Source of the DNA: Kalaharituber pfeilii
Taxonomy: Eukaryota; Ascomycota; Pezizomycetes; Pezizales; Pezizaceae
Length of the DNA: 64,000 nucleotides
NCBI GenBank assembly: GCA_015179045.1
Contig: WHUZ01000063.1
Span: 124,001 to 188,000 of the forward strand
Reading direction: 5' to 3'
The stretch's first letter is position 1, and the number at the start of each line of letters is the position of its first letter. Of this stretch, positions 19,195 through 33,057 are shown one piece after another. The position numbers were made by a program, and so were the translations under genes. The notes under the pieces are model-generated. The model was not told the origin of the DNA. It worked only from the letters and a program-made list of their open reading frames with translations, and searched no databases.

Positions 19195-22100
19195 ATGGCA
19201 ACCTTCAGATGTACTGCATCCCTACCATATTTTGGTGTTAAGTTGGCGAACCTGTGTGAATTTACTAATCCACTTCATCCGCTACAGTTGACATCGAGCT
19301 TGAATCCCTCACCTTCATTATCAATCATATATTTCTGCCACCAAAGCTCCCCCAGAAAGCCGATGCGGATCCCGGCGAGCACAATTCAGTTCTTTTGAAA
19401 CTTTGTCTCGTTGTGGCGGAAGAATACCAATCACGCAGCCTCGATCCACAAGGGCGTGGCTCATGGGAACTCCACGAGATGTGGGTGCCAGCGGTAAAAA
19501 TGTTGGGGAATTTCTCGCGGCTAGATAATCAGAATTCCCTGGATGCGCATGCGTTTAGAAGGGCGGTGAAAGATATGAGGACAGGAGGTACGTTTTGAAC
19601 CTTTGTTCGCTTAACGGCTTAAAAAAATTCATCGGGCTAATTGGGGGAATGCCTTTGTAGATGTGGTGGCCTTGCACATCGCAGCCCAGAATGCTGGGTT
19701 GATTCTCCACGAAACCAGAGAGCGCATGATATTCCAATCGTTTGAAGCCTCCCCATTGACTGCAGAGGTTTTGAAACCCGTCGGCAAACTTCGCTGCTCC
19801 TACCCTGGCCCCGCTATTGCTGTGAGTTTGAGCAAAGCCAAAAACAAGACCTTCCTGCGAGAGCTTTCCTCCTTCCTTGAGAAAGTGAAGCGAGACACTG
19901 CGCTAGCCCAAAACAAGCACACAAAAGGAGCATCTACTGTCAATGAGGAGCGAGAAAGCGCGCACCCTAAATTCATCTCCGAATTGCTCACTGGCATCTT
20001 ACGTGGGATCGGAGAACCCGCCACCGTGCAGCGTTTTGAAAAGCGCATTGGGGATGAGGTACTATGGGATAATGCGCGTATTCCATGGCGCCGGTCACCG
20101 TTATGGTTAGTGTTGAGAGTTGCGCTGCAAACAACTATGATGATTCACGGCAGTCAGATCCAGTATAAACTCTTCATGGTCTACCTGATAACAAAGATTC
20201 TGCAGCTAGCTATGCGGCAGAATCTAGGAAGCGATATTCTTTTTGTCATGAACGCAAAGCTCAGCCGGCGAGTCTCAAAGATGATGGGTAGCACAGGTGA
20301 GAAAGCTGCACATGTGGAGGGATCGAAGTGGGTTTTTGAGGAGGCCCGCCTAGTTGGTGATAGTTGTGCTCGAAAGCTAGAGCACAGGTGGAACGAGACA
20401 CGCACGTTTTACTCTCGGTCGCTGTCGTGGAGCCCTTGGACTTTGAAGCCAGCAGCTGACACGCGTCTCTCAATGCCCAATTGTGAGGAGTACATCAAGT
20501 GGGCACGCTCCTGGGGCCATGCGAAGCCTGAAAGGAAACCGTTTAACCCACAAGAGGGCTACCGAGTTCTCCAGTTTCCACAAATCCTCCCTGCCATGGA
20601 GAGTCTCAGCCTAGCCCCAGAAGGCCCTGAAATGGAACTTGCGCTAGCGGACGTGGAGTTATGGGTTCGAGACCATCTTGGCTACTGGGTATCCCACGTC
20701 GCAATGTTACCGAATGTGGACGCCACATGTGACGAGCTGGGGCGGCTAATTCAGCAATATATCAAATCTGCAAAGGTGATATACAACGGAAATCCGGAGA
20801 GAATGTCGGTATTTTACCTGACATTGATGGAGATGTGGATTGCGCTGGACACGCTGGTGATTGAATTGTATCCTCTATTGGCGGATTATTCACCGTATTA
20901 CTTCACTGATGGCTTCTTAAACCCACTGCTCTTGCCAGAGCCTCAGCAGCGGGAAAGGCTTCAGCGAATCGAAGAGTACCTGAGAACTAGAAAACAAAAC
21001 TCCCAACAGTTTGACGTTCAAGACAATGTGTTCTCAGATACACCAACATCCAAGTCCTTCTCAGTAAGATATTTCGACCAAAATTACCAATTTGAAGCGT
21101 TACGACAAAGCATCATCGAAAACGCCTTCGCCCGCAAACAGCAGAAGAGGATTGAGCTACAGTCAAAGATTTTACAACAGGAGAATCTGAAGGAACAAGC
21201 GCATCACATGGAATGCCAGTACTTTACTCATTGGGAACAAGGATGGACGCGACACCATAATCGGTGCCAGAAATGCTTGCTCATCAAGGACGCAGAAAAG
21301 ATCCGTGTGGAGGTTTTTGAATGGCCACTGCCAGAAGACGAGATCAAGAGCAAAGCCGCTGTTTTCGAGCTCTGCTGTCCGCAAGGTTTCTCCGTCTGGC
21401 GAGACACCACGTACCGCATCCTTGCAGAAGTGTCAGCAAACCTCCAGTCCACAACTGCGAAGACAGACTCCCAACAACAGCCGCCGTTTGAATATCTTGA
21501 AAATTTTGCTGAACTGCGAGTATACCATATGAGTAATCGTGTACTGGGTGATGGGCAACAGCTTCACTGGGCGTCTTCCACGAAATCCTTTGCGCATTCC
21601 CATTATCGATTCGCAAAATTGCCCACAGATCTGAATAGTGTTTGTGTCAAGAATAGTCTAACATTCGGGTTATATGATCAACAGAGTAAGCGCTGGGTTG
21701 ACAAGGACTTCGGTGACAGTAACATTCGTGGAGACTGTACCTACAAACTACCCGATGGCCCATACAAGCATCTACAATTTTCCCTCCGCTACTTGCCGTA
21801 CTCTCCAAACCAGATTATTGCGAAGCAATCGGATTGCCCTCCCGAGATTCAATTAAATGAATACATCGCTTTTGGTCTAGTTCGGTCCGGTAGGCGGGTT
21901 CAATGGTTGAATATGCTGCGCGAGCTCAGGACGAAGACCTTGACATTCAATAATGAAGCAGTCAACATGCTTTTCAATCTTTGTGCATGGCAATCGGGCC
22001 CACCTGGCGATGGAGGGGGGCATAGAGAGGCACACGTTCACTTGAAAGAGGAAGAGTTTAGACAGAAGTTGTTGACTGAGTTATACAGTATGCTTGAGAG

Positions 22101-25100
22101 TATTAAGTCAAATTGGCAAGAGGCGGTTACAGCAAGGACGTTGATAATTCTAGCATGCCAGCTTCTGATGTTCTCCAACGATACAACTAATAGATTTTAC
22201 TTTCGCAACGAGGTAGTTTCATTTCTCAGGCGGGCAAGGGCAGTATGCGTTGCTTGGGCCCGCGACCTCGCCAACACCTTACACGATTGCGAGAATCCAC
22301 AGGAGATCCGAAGCCTGCAGCTGCGAGTAGTTCAAATCGCCGCAATATGTAGGGAAACGTACAACGTCGCAGCGGATTTTCTCAACTTACTGTTACATAC
22401 GAAGGAAGATTTTGCCATCCTAGTCGAGTGTGCAACAATAATTCATGATAACATTTCTGGGGTGACATCGAAGCTTGAGCCACCGATCCGATTTTTGCTA
22501 GAACGGGATAAGCGCCTCGCTCATGCTATTGAGGGCTATGTTCGGCAGATGATAATTGATTGTGAGGTCAGACTCGATTTATCTCGAGTATGGGAGTCCT
22601 ATGATGGCAGCAGTTGCAAATGGCATGCATTAGAAAACCCAAACCAGCGGTGGATAACAGCATCTGTAATGACTGGATCCGGGGCGTATCAAGAGGCGCA
22701 CTATAACATTCTTACCGGACGACTGTTGGTAGATGGATTACCATTAGGGAGAATGCCGTCGGAGTATATCTCTGATCCGGTATATAAGGAGCTTTTAGGA
22801 GAGGTGCATAATCTGGTCTGATTGTTGCAAAGGTTTTGAGCTAATATATACTTCAACTTTAGAAATTACTCGATGTGTACCCTGCTAGTATTCCTGGAAT
22901 GACGTTTCAAACTAGACGCCCGATAAACGGAACAGAGGTGTGTATATCACCACATCAATATCTGATGGGCTTCATATATTGGCGGCCGCTGATAACTCTA
23001 TTTATGTACTTCTCAGGTAGCATTTGCGTTGGATGAATCAGAGCTTGTTATACGTAGTATTACTAAAGAAAGGCAAACCTACCACCTGATTCCCAAGTCA
23101 AAACTCAAAGGCGAATTTCCGGCGCACATCATCGATCAATATGTCTTCTGGTATCACCTAGGAACAGGAAAAATCGAATTACGTGAAAGAAATAAAACTG
23201 CCGTATGGTTTACTTCTATGTACCCTTACATCTCCTCTCCCAACGACAGTAGCACCGGCCATAGGCACCTTTACTTTACATTCGACAATAAACTCATAGA
23301 TGTCAATAGTGACACGGCCAAGATGATACACTCGGTTTTGAATCCTCTTGAATACAATCGACACATTGAGGTCCGTTGGGGGAAAGGACAGTTCAGTATC
23401 AAGGAAGTATCAGCCAGATTACCAAGACTCAAGCTAGATTTTTTCGTAAACAAAACCCATGATCTGGAATGCCGACAGTTTTCCCGAATGGTGGTCGATA
23501 GAAACCAGAACTTAGACACCCTTATAGGCCTTGATACTAAATTGATTGTACGGCAAGGCTCTGTTCGCAGTCTCTTCGTTCCATACGGCACAGTAACCTT
23601 CCGCCCGGATGACAAAAACCACGTTAGTGTCGAGATAAGCACAAATCGCAAAGGTTTTGACAGAGTAAAATATCATATCTATACTATTGACGATACTCTC
23701 GGGCGGCTTGTTGCCAATGGAAGCTTAGCAAGTCACCTTTATAAAGTGTTTCTCCATGCCGTTACGTCTTCATGTATGCCCGATCCATTGACCGGGCGAA
23801 CCGGGACGGAAGAAGCGTTAGCGTTGCTTCGATCCGCTGCGACATGGTCCTTTCAGCGACTTGACAAGGACGGAGTTGAGGCTGAGCTTCTGAAGCTCAT
23901 CGCAGGTCTCTCACCTACGCGTGTCTTTTATCCCAGACATCTGAAATGTATGCAGCAGATTACCTGGAATCCTTTATCACCTCTGTCGCAACATGAGAGC
24001 TTTGAGGTCCTTGCACAGAGCGTGTTTTACCACGCGGAGTCGTTGCATATGTTTACAGAGACGCAGGAAGATCAAAAGTACTATAAACCCAGCAGTGACT
24101 ACCACCTTTCCAAACGGGCGGCATTTCGCAACACCAAATTCCGGCGGGACGAGTTCTTACACACAGCAGAGAAACACGCGAGCAAATCTGTTGCAGACCA
24201 CCATTATACAGCTAGGGACTCACGGGAGTCACTAGAAGAAGCGAGGGTGCACTATACTGCGACACTTGTGGAAGCATGGCCGACCAGATTAACAATCTGC
24301 GAGAATTTGCTGCGGATATTCATGTCGTGGACACATTTGGATAATCAGCCGTTGGATCTCGGATATGATGAAAGGCTTCTTGAAATTGAACTTGCGGATG
24401 TTTGGTTCGACTTGCAACAGTCACTAATAGATTGTTCCTACGAGCAAGATATGTACAAACTCATGTTCACCTTTAGCACTCTGGCGTACTCCGGGCGAGT
24501 GCCACAGCATCTGATTGAGACTTTATTGGCCTTTGCTACGGTGCCGGACTTGAGGCGGCTGGGACTGCCCAAGCTGACGATTTATGACTTGTCAGACGGA
24601 TTCGTACCAGATCCGGAGTTGCTGTTTGCAAGGTTGAGAGAATGTGCCATTGACTTCATGGAGACCGACGAAGCGAATTTCCCGCCATTACCATTCGAAA
24701 CAGATCAAGCGTTGGCACTGAGGCGGTCGGAAGCTTATAGGAATAACCTCCACCAGCAGATATCCTCCCTAGTAGACAGGCTTGTCGACCAATGGCCGTG
24801 CGAATTTGTGACGATACCTGCCCAGTCAGAGTTCCGACTCATATCAATGGACGCAGTGGGACTAATCGTGCGCCCTCTCTTCCTGGCCTGGTACGAGAAC
24901 ATGGGATTCGAGGAATATATGGCAGTGGTGCAGTATAATCTCAACCGCATTAATGTCAACAAGCCAGTGCACCTGCAGCACTACAGATTCACGCCGTATA
25001 GAGCCTTGACGACCTCAGAAGACGAACATTTGCAACACGAGACTGTGCTCGCAAGGCCACACCCCATTCTACCAGCGACAAGTGTCATATACACTCCAAC

Positions 25101-28100
25101 AGCCGCGGATGCCAGAGGGGATCAAGAACCAAAATTTCATTCAAACCACGGCCGGATCATCCATGACCTCAGTTTGCTCTTGGAAAGCTTTTCGAAACAC
25201 TCACCAAAAGGCGATTCCAACCGATTCGTGCAAGAGTATGCATCGCATTTGGACAATAGCTTTCGGGCGCTCAGGTCAACAAAGGTCAGTGGCATGCCCA
25301 CAAATTTGCTTGCAGCTGTAGCCATGTTGGAGCAGTATAAAGCTGCCTGCGCAGAGTATTTGCGGACTATCTCTGGAGCAATTCAAGATGCAGTGGTTCC
25401 CAAGCCGTTCGAAAGCGGATGGATGATACACAGGGCCGGCTTGTGGCCACAACTCTCACCTGTCGCACTACTACAGCGCTTAGCGGCTTCGACCTTTGAG
25501 AAGCTAACCGACGGATGGAAGGAAGTTTTGGTGCAGTATGGGGTTGCAATCACGATGCTGCAACGAGCAGAAAGATTACTTCGCCTTGCACCAAGAGCGC
25601 AGCAAAGCAGAGGAAGTTCAGATTTTCTTCGCGAACTGGATAATATAGGGCATCAAGGCTGGGACCCACGGGAACGCCCGGACTGGCTTTTGATGGAGAT
25701 CGAGAACAACGTCCTAGTACGTTCAGTTCAAGCAGAGGTTGCTCGGACCATGACCGCTCCACCAAAGAATAATAACACCATTATGCAGCTATTAATGGGT
25801 GAAGGGAAGACATCAATTATCGTCCCCATAGTCGCTACTGCGCTTGCAGACGGGACAAAATTGGTAAGAGTTGTTGTACTTAAACCGCTGTGTGGACAGA
25901 TGTTTCAGACGCTTGTCCAACGACTCGGCGGGTTGGTTAATAGAAGGATATTCTATATGCCTTTTTCACGGAAACTCAATCTGAGTTCGCTTGACGTCAA
26001 GAGAATTCACAGCATGTTCGAGCATTGTAGGTCAACTGGGGCGATACTCGTTGTGCAGCCAGAACACATCTTATCATTCAAGCTGCTAGGTCTGGAAAGA
26101 CTCTACAACGCACAGCACCGTGAGACCACCGTCAATGACGGTCACCGGGACGCCAGTGAACAAACTTCTGTTGCACAGCTTCTGATAGACACGCAGCTTT
26201 GGTTGAAAAAATATTCGAGAGATATACTTGATGAGAGTGATGAGATTCTCAGCAGCCGGCATGAGTTGATATACACCATTGGAAATTCGAAGCCAATTCA
26301 ACATCATCCCCAGCGATGGCTTGTTGTACAGGAGATACTGACGCTGGTAGAACAAACGTTGAAGGAGAGGAGGGAGGAGCGGAGGATTAGTCCACATAGT
26401 TTTGAAATTGAACAGTCTAAGTATTCTCGTGTTGGCGGGTTTGACTCAATCAGAATCCTTGACTTGGCGGCCGGTAGGGAGTTGTTGGAGTCTGTTGCAA
26501 AGAGAATCATAGCGAGTATATTCCCCGTCTTTCCATTGTGGCTGCAAGTAGTTTTGTTCTCAAAGTTCTGACTTTTCTCCAGGCCAGCTTCCAATCATAT
26601 CCTTCCGGCATTGGAATGAGGAGAAACAAGGGCTGGCAACCAAGTTCATCACCAAACCAAAGCTAAGCCGCGAAGAGATCGAGGAGCTGCTCACCGGGGA
26701 TAGTGATCTTGATAACACACTCCTACTCCTTAGAGGACTAATTGCCCACAACATCCTCTTGTTCGCATTGCACGAGAAGCGGTGGAAGGTGGACTACGGC
26801 TTGGACTTGAAGCGTTCTATGCTCGCGGTCCCATACCGTGCTAAGGACTCTCCATCTGGTCAATCGGAGTTCAGCCATCCAGATGTTGCTCTCACCCTGA
26901 CGTGTCTTAGTTATTACTACGGTGGTCTCACGGAAAATCAGCTGGAACTCACCTTCCGGACGTTATTCAAAACGGACAACCCAGCTTTGGAATACGAGAG
27001 ATGGTGGAAAAGAATGACATGCACTGAAAACTACGACCTGAAGCATCTCAACGCTGTTAACCTGGAAGATATGAAACAGTGGAAAGACCGGATTTTGCCC
27101 ACGTTCAGGTTTAACAAGGAAGTTATCGATTTTTATTTGTCAAGGGTTGTGTTTCCATTGGAGGCTAAGGAATTTGAACATAAATTATCGTCTTCTGGAT
27201 GGGATATTGCTGAACGGAAGACGCATCCAACAACAGGATTTAGTGGGACGAACGACAATCGATTTCTTCTTCCACTGTCGATAACCCAACACGACACGGA
27301 TCAACAGCTGAATACAAACGCAAGCGTCCTCAGCTATATTCTCCAAGATGGAAACCGCTATGTTCCCATAAAGACAGATAAGGATACCCGCCTTGGTACT
27401 GTAGACCTGCTCAAACGTCTAGCAACAAAATATGCTTCAAACGAGATCCACGTCCTGCTAGATGTTGGTGCGCAAGTGCTTGAACTCAATAATGAGGAAG
27501 TCGCACAGCAGTGGCTGCGCATGGTGTCTCCAGATCGTGTGCGGGCAGCAGTGTATTTCAACGAAGACGACGAATTGACGGTGCTTACCAGGGAGGGGGT
27601 GAAGGAGCCGGTGATGATCAGTGCATTTGCGGAGAGACTGGATAATTGCGTGGTGTATCTTGACGAGGCACATACTAGAGGAACGGACTTAAAATTGCCT
27701 CCTATCTGTAGGGCCGCGGTGACTTTGGGTCCAAATTTGACCAAGGATAGATTGGTTCAGGGTGAGTCCTTACGATTTGCACTGTGCACACATATTCCTC
27801 CCGTCCGGCCGGTTCTGACATAAAGCAAAACTTGCAGCATGCATGCGAATGCGCAAACTGGGAAATGGTCATTCAGTCCTATTCTGTGGGCCCCCAGAAA
27901 TCGATCGAGAGTTGCGCAACGTAGCGAGAAGGCACAAACGCGACAGAGTCGAAGTTCGCGATGTGATTCACTGGTCCATGCAGCAAACCTGCCACAACAC
28001 ACGCAAACTTGTCCCAATCTGGGCGAAGCAAGGGGTCAGTCACCGACAACGTTCCCTTGCCATGAGAGACTCTAGGTTAGGTTTCCCTGAAGGGCTACTA

Positions 28101-29273
28101 GAGCAGGAAGCCAAGACACTGAACCAGCATTACGGCTTCGAGCGGTCCCAAGGTAGCCTTATAACATGGGGAACTGGCGCTACTGACTCTTCCATCAAAA
28201 GGATTGTAGATGAGTGTACGAAGTTTGGGGTGAAGAGCTCTGCTGGAGCACCAATGTTGGAAGAACAGGAACGCGAATTATGCCATGAAATTGAATGCGA
28301 GCGAGAAACTGAACGTCCTCCTCCTGCGGAAGCCCTGAAGCACCGTGTTTTAACTCAGGTGCGGCAGTTTATCGAGACTGGCAAACTTCCTCCCGCCTCC
28401 TCGCGGCGCGAAGCTTTCATACCGGCCTTTGAGATTCTTTCCCATACTGCCGCTGCGGAACACTTCGAAAGGGGAAGCTGGCCACAAGATCTTCTGGCAA
28501 CGGCGGACTTCGCGAACACTGTAGAGAAGAAACGGAACAAGGGGATTGATGACTATCTAATGCCTGTAAACTGGGTCATCTCTAGCGGGACAGACCCCTC
28601 CATCTTAGTTATTCTCAGCCAATGGGAAGTCAACAACCTCCTTACACGCATACGAGTCTCCAAATCCGTCAGACTACACATGTTCGTTCCAAGGGCGACA
28701 AAGGCTAGTCCCTCCTACAACAGGCTAGACTACTATACGCTTCCTCCAGTAACTCCATATGCGCCGCTCCTTATCTCTCCTCACGACCCAGTCATAGACC
28801 TACTCAGCTTGTTTTCCGGACAGCTATACTTCCATGACTATGCCTCATACGAGCGGATTTGCGGTTTCTTAGGACTGTATTTCAAGGATGCACCAGCGGG
28901 AAAGGGGATTGTGATTTCTCCAGATGGGCACGTGAAGAACCCAGATGCAAGAAGGGCATTGGGGATGCCGTTGTCGCCATTTGAGAGGAGTCCATTGCCA
29001 CTTTTGAGGGTGCTGGTGGGGCTAAGGAGGAAGGGGCAAAGTTACTTGGCGACTCATGTGGGGTGTATGCTGCATGGGAGACAGTTGAGGGAGCAAGATG
29101 TGGAGGAGGTAGATGAGGAGCAGGAGTCGGAAGAGGTGTCGGATGTGCAATCGGAGGAGGGAGGCGATATGGGCCTCATGGAAGACTCAGATGAGGAAAT
29201 ACGAGGAATGATGGGCGGAGTACAATTGCTGGAGGAGGAATATGCAGCGGGAGGACCGCAGACGCTGAATTAA
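19195..29273 (+). CDS. Giant DUF6606-DUF3638-DUF3645 P-loop protein (3215 aa)
   Basis: Seven exons join without a stop: 19195-19210, 19288-19587, 19661-22803, 22863-22937, 23017-26515, 26583-27761, 27838-29273. The N-terminus INHIFLPPKLPQ and the following 250 or so residues match DUF6606. The centre has LLMGEGKTSIIVP (Walker A, GEGKTS at about 2106-2111) and DESDE (Walker B, about 2250-2254), the core of DUF3638. Next come VYLDEAHTRGTDLKLP (about 2703-2718) and RLVQACMRMRKLGNGHSVLF, typical of the DUF3645 part. The C-terminus is an acidic tail. The family is eukaryotic, about 3000 residues long, and is sometimes auto-annotated as ubiquitinyl hydrolase; its biochemical role is not established, although the motifs suggest an SF2-like NTPase. 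The 16-nt first exon is the least certain part. No break was found, so the gene appears intact. Confidence 0.9.
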
Positions 29274-31393
29274 AGAAGCCGGCCTTATTTATTTCCTAAT
29301 TATCTGTTTTTTTCACATTGATTCAAAATTTTGTTCTCGTGAATATTTGTTGGTTTGAGTTTACTTCATTTCATTTTTTCTTATTTTTCACCGTTTTCTT
29401 TGGGCTGACCTTCGAAACAGTTCATATCACCGCTTCCCCTTGTGTTTGGATATTTTCCACCTTCTAGAGCAGTATGTTTCCTGATCATTGTTGCAACACA
29501 GTAGTTCTTTTTTTCCTTTTTTGTATTTTGACATTTATATGGTATACATATTCGATGTCAGCATGTATCTACTAGCAGCTTTTTGGATAGTTGCCTGATG
29601 TTTTTTATCCCGCTCCCCCGTCCCGACAACCTAGCCCCCAGCATTGGAATTCAAATAAGGCCCCGTTCTTCAAACGTTCCTGTATTATGTCTATCAATTA
29701 GTATCTTATGTAACTCCGTAAGGAAGTACTTATTGTTTACTTTATAGACTAGTCCACTACTCCGAAGGTAAGTATGAGGTAAAGCAAAAAACGCGCTAAC
29801 AGCAGCTAGCGGCAGCCAGGCTAGATCACCTCGCATTGGTAAAATCTCTCGGCTTGTGGGGAAAAGTCGGGGAACGGGAATATTTATTTCAGTGTTTAAG
29901 CAGAATGGTCCCGTGGCGGAAGTTAATGATCAACATTGCCAGCCAGCATTAGTAAGCAGCACCACATGTGTCTTTTTGCTGCCAGCAATCGGTAAGCAAT
30001 CGCGCAACCTTCAGCCACTTTACACGGTCACTTTACACGGTCGCTTTACACGGTTGGATTACATATTGTTTTATTTTATCCTCAATTTCATTGTGAATTG
30101 AATGTCATAGAACTATATTGAGGTGCAGCAAAGAAATATGTCCATGAGACCTTCTTCGTATTATGCCGGCATATAAGGATGGTCATCAATATGGTACAGA
30201 GGCCTTCAGGTTCGAGGCTAATAAGAGTCACCGGCAGGAACCTCCCTTCGATGACTAATCCATTTGTATGGGGCTTGGCATGTAACACTTTCTACAGTTC
30301 CTAAGAACGTAAAAAAACTTTGAACCTTTTCAGTTTTACAATGAATAAAGATTTTGCCATGAAAATATCATAGAATGAATACAGTGTCTCAGATCATATA
30401 ACTTTTATGATATTTCTACCTTAGTTCATATCCGGTTGTGGTTGCTGATAGGTTTTGCGCTGCGTTGGTTGTGTCGCAAATTTCCTGTTGATTATTAACT
30501 TCCGGCACCATACCCGTCTGGAGTGTTCTCATGCAGAGTCTGGGCACTGTGGTGGATGGAAAAGGAGGAGTCTGTGGCGGTGGAGTTGTGGCAGGAAGTT
30601 TGTATAGGACGAGGGCATGGGGAGTGGATGCCTGTAGCTGAAGTAGGAATTATGCAATGTACCATGTCTATCTGCAGGGAGGGCAGGACGGGAGTCCTAC
30701 TCCCCCCCCCCTCAACTTACATTATACTCGAAAAATTCTCTTTAAAGTTTCCAACCCTCGAGAGGCAGAGAATTCCTCCCACGGCACGAGAACAAATCTC
30801 GACATTGGCCAAAACCGGCTAGCTGTCAGAATCCCATCCTCTTGCCAAGCTATGCGCCAATGTATATGCAAAAACTCCTTGCAGAAGATCGCATTTGTAG
30901 CCTCTCATCTCACTACGGAGTTACTCACCTCCGAAGAAATCCTCGTCAGTCTCGAACTGCCTTATCCTACCGGTAGTCGCCGTCCACCATCGCATGCATT
31001 TACAGTCACCGAGCAAAAGTCTTAGTGACGCCACTTTTCTTGGCAACCTTTGAGTGCTGCCAGGACCAACAGTGCCGTTACCAAACTTGCACCTGCGGTT
31101 TGTAGAGCTTTGCCCCATAGTATCACAAGGAGGAACCATGACAATAACTGCAGTCAAATATATACATCATTATTGAAAGAATAAATAATAGCGATTTTTT
31201 CTAAAATTTGTACTGCATAGTAATTTTGCTCTCCATGAGGAAAACCTTATTGTCCCTGATATGCTCTGGCATGAAAATATAGCCTGATTCAATCCTATTT
31301 CATATTTTCAGTATTCTTTCTATGATATGGATTCTGTGGAGAACTATTAATATTTATGTTACCAATTTTATATCTCAAAACGTCAAATTTGTA
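29274..31393. other. Intergenic, no gene seen
   Basis: AT-rich. A triplet of TTTACACGGT-like units lies near 30018-30055. Frames at 30523-31025 overlap in different phases and match no family. Confidence 0.5.
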
Positions 31394-31511
31394 TGGGAAT
31401 TTTAGTCTCGTTAGACTAAGCGGCATGAATGTGCTCCGCTAGTTAGTCTAGCGTCGCCACTCCGATTTCATGCGACGCTGACTAAGTCTGGTTACGAGAC
31501 TATGGGAATTT
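31394..31511. mobile_element. 100-bp MITE with 9-bp target duplication (MULE-like)
   Basis: The element 31403-31502 starts TAGTCTCGTTAGACTAAGCG and ends GTCTGGTTACGAGACTA, giving inverted termini TAGTCTCG/CGAGACTA. TGGGAATTT flanks it at 31394-31402 and 31503-31511. Nine-base duplications are typical of Mutator-like elements. Related copies lie at 46482, 50160, 57161 and 58517, and bare ends at 11930, 16703, 16857 and 50056. Confidence 0.85.
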
Positions 31512-32014
31512 GATAGTCTTGGCATTTTCAAGGTTTGTTTGCTCGCCAACCCCAGAGCTCGAAATGCAGTTCTACCACTGGAATTATAAAATTCTAGGTA
31601 TCATCTGTTATATAAAAATTCACCTTTATATATCTGATCATAATAGCAGCAGTGTATAAAGCTTAAAAAGTAGTGGTTTTTGTATGCAGACTTCAGTAAC
31701 CAGGCAGTTTCTTGCAAATGCTGCCATTGTGCTATCCCTTAAGCTAGTGAGACCTTGCATTAGTGGCCCTTGGCAATGTTGTCAAATTCAACCTTGATTT
31801 TCCAACGGGTTTGTACTTAGTCAAGAGGTTACTTATGTGTGGTTGCTACCTGAAGAGTGAACACAATTAACTTTGTGGTGAAAACTATGTGCTTAATTAT
31901 CATCAAGAGCTATTAATGCAAGGCTAGTTGAGTCTTACCAGCTGAAGGGATAGTTCCTTCCTCCATCGTAGCTTTTTTCATACCGTATACTACTGCCTGT
32001 TCAAGTTATACATT

Positions 32015-32647
32015 GGGTGCCTTCCTCTAAGGATTTATGTGAAATTCAAACCCTGGCTTTGAAATAAAACCGGGGTCCGTATCCCTGTTTTATTGTTTGG
32101 TAGAGCGTTCGAAACAATTTTTTGAAAGAGGGGTACCCCCCCCCCCTTTCAAAATACTCACTTGAATAAACAATAAACAATAAATTTCAAAAGCAGTTAG
32201 TTAGAGTACACTACTGCTGAAGTAGCATAGTCTACAATACCTATACCATATAGAGGATATTTAAATTCACATTTGCCTGCTTGCATATGTAATACCCAGT
32301 AATGCATTCTTGGAAAATTTTCACTCCGAGAGTTCAGCCTCCTCTACTACTACTCTTTCGCTTTTTAGATATATTGATACCTGACTGCTATCTAGTGCCG
32401 GCAGAACTTGACTGCTGTTTCTTAAGAGCTTGAGAGTTCATGCTGTCTTTTGTAGTAGATTAACAGCTTGTTTACTGGCTTATAATTTCTGCATTTAAGG
32501 TGTAAATGTCTGCATAATAAAAGGTTTTCTAGATTTATTATTTACTCACGTCCAAGTGCTTAGAGAAACTACCCCCTGCTTGCGGTGGAAATGTACCCTG
32601 GTAAAATTTGGTTTGAATTTCACATAAATCCTTAGGGGAAGGCACCC
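32015..32647. mobile_element. 633-bp element with 38-bp terminal inverted repeats
   Basis: Termini 32015-32052 (GGGTGCCTTCCTCTAAGGAT...) and 32610-32647 are reverse complements with one mismatch. ATT abuts both ends (before 32015, after 32647), a possible 3-bp duplication. The interior has no gene. It could be a PIF/Harbinger-type MITE; that is inference from size and duplication length only. Confidence 0.75.
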
Positions 32648-32918
32648 ATTAATCGGGTCACTGATGGTTGAGATATTTCAATTTTTGTTCATATGGACCC
32701 TGTCACTGCGTGCGCTCAGATCGCTTTCACTAAGACTTTTGTTCAGTGACTGTACGTACTTGATGCTATCACAATACGCACCAGTATGTGGACCTGTGCT
32801 CTACAAATACCTAGATAGCTACATATTCAGCGTGGCTGATGTAATCACATGATGCAAGCACTGATATATGCCTTCAGTTGCTTGCAGCGCTTGCTGTGGC
32901 ATTGGCATAGTGGTTATT

Positions 32919-32966
32919 TAATTAACTATTTATTTATTTATTTATTCATTTATTTATTTATTTTTA
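32919..32966. repeat. TTTA-type microsatellite
   Basis: Repeated TTTA units with single interruptions, ending in a T-rich stretch. Confidence 0.85.
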
Positions 32967-33057
32967 TATATGACATTTTATCTCAATCAATGTTTTTCTT
33001 TCCTTTTTTTTTTTTAGTTTTAGAATAGAGCGAAGAGAACACATAGCATATAGGTAA

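Noticed and set aside
22804..22862. Stop codon ending a separate 1052-residue protein at 22821
   Set aside because: An intron from GTGCAT (22804) to TTTAG (22862) restores the frame and yields the expected LLGEKLLDVYPASIPGM continuation of the DUF3638 family.
30523..31025. Overlapping frames of about 100-120 residues
   Set aside because: Low-complexity proline/serine stretches, no family resemblance, no exon partners.
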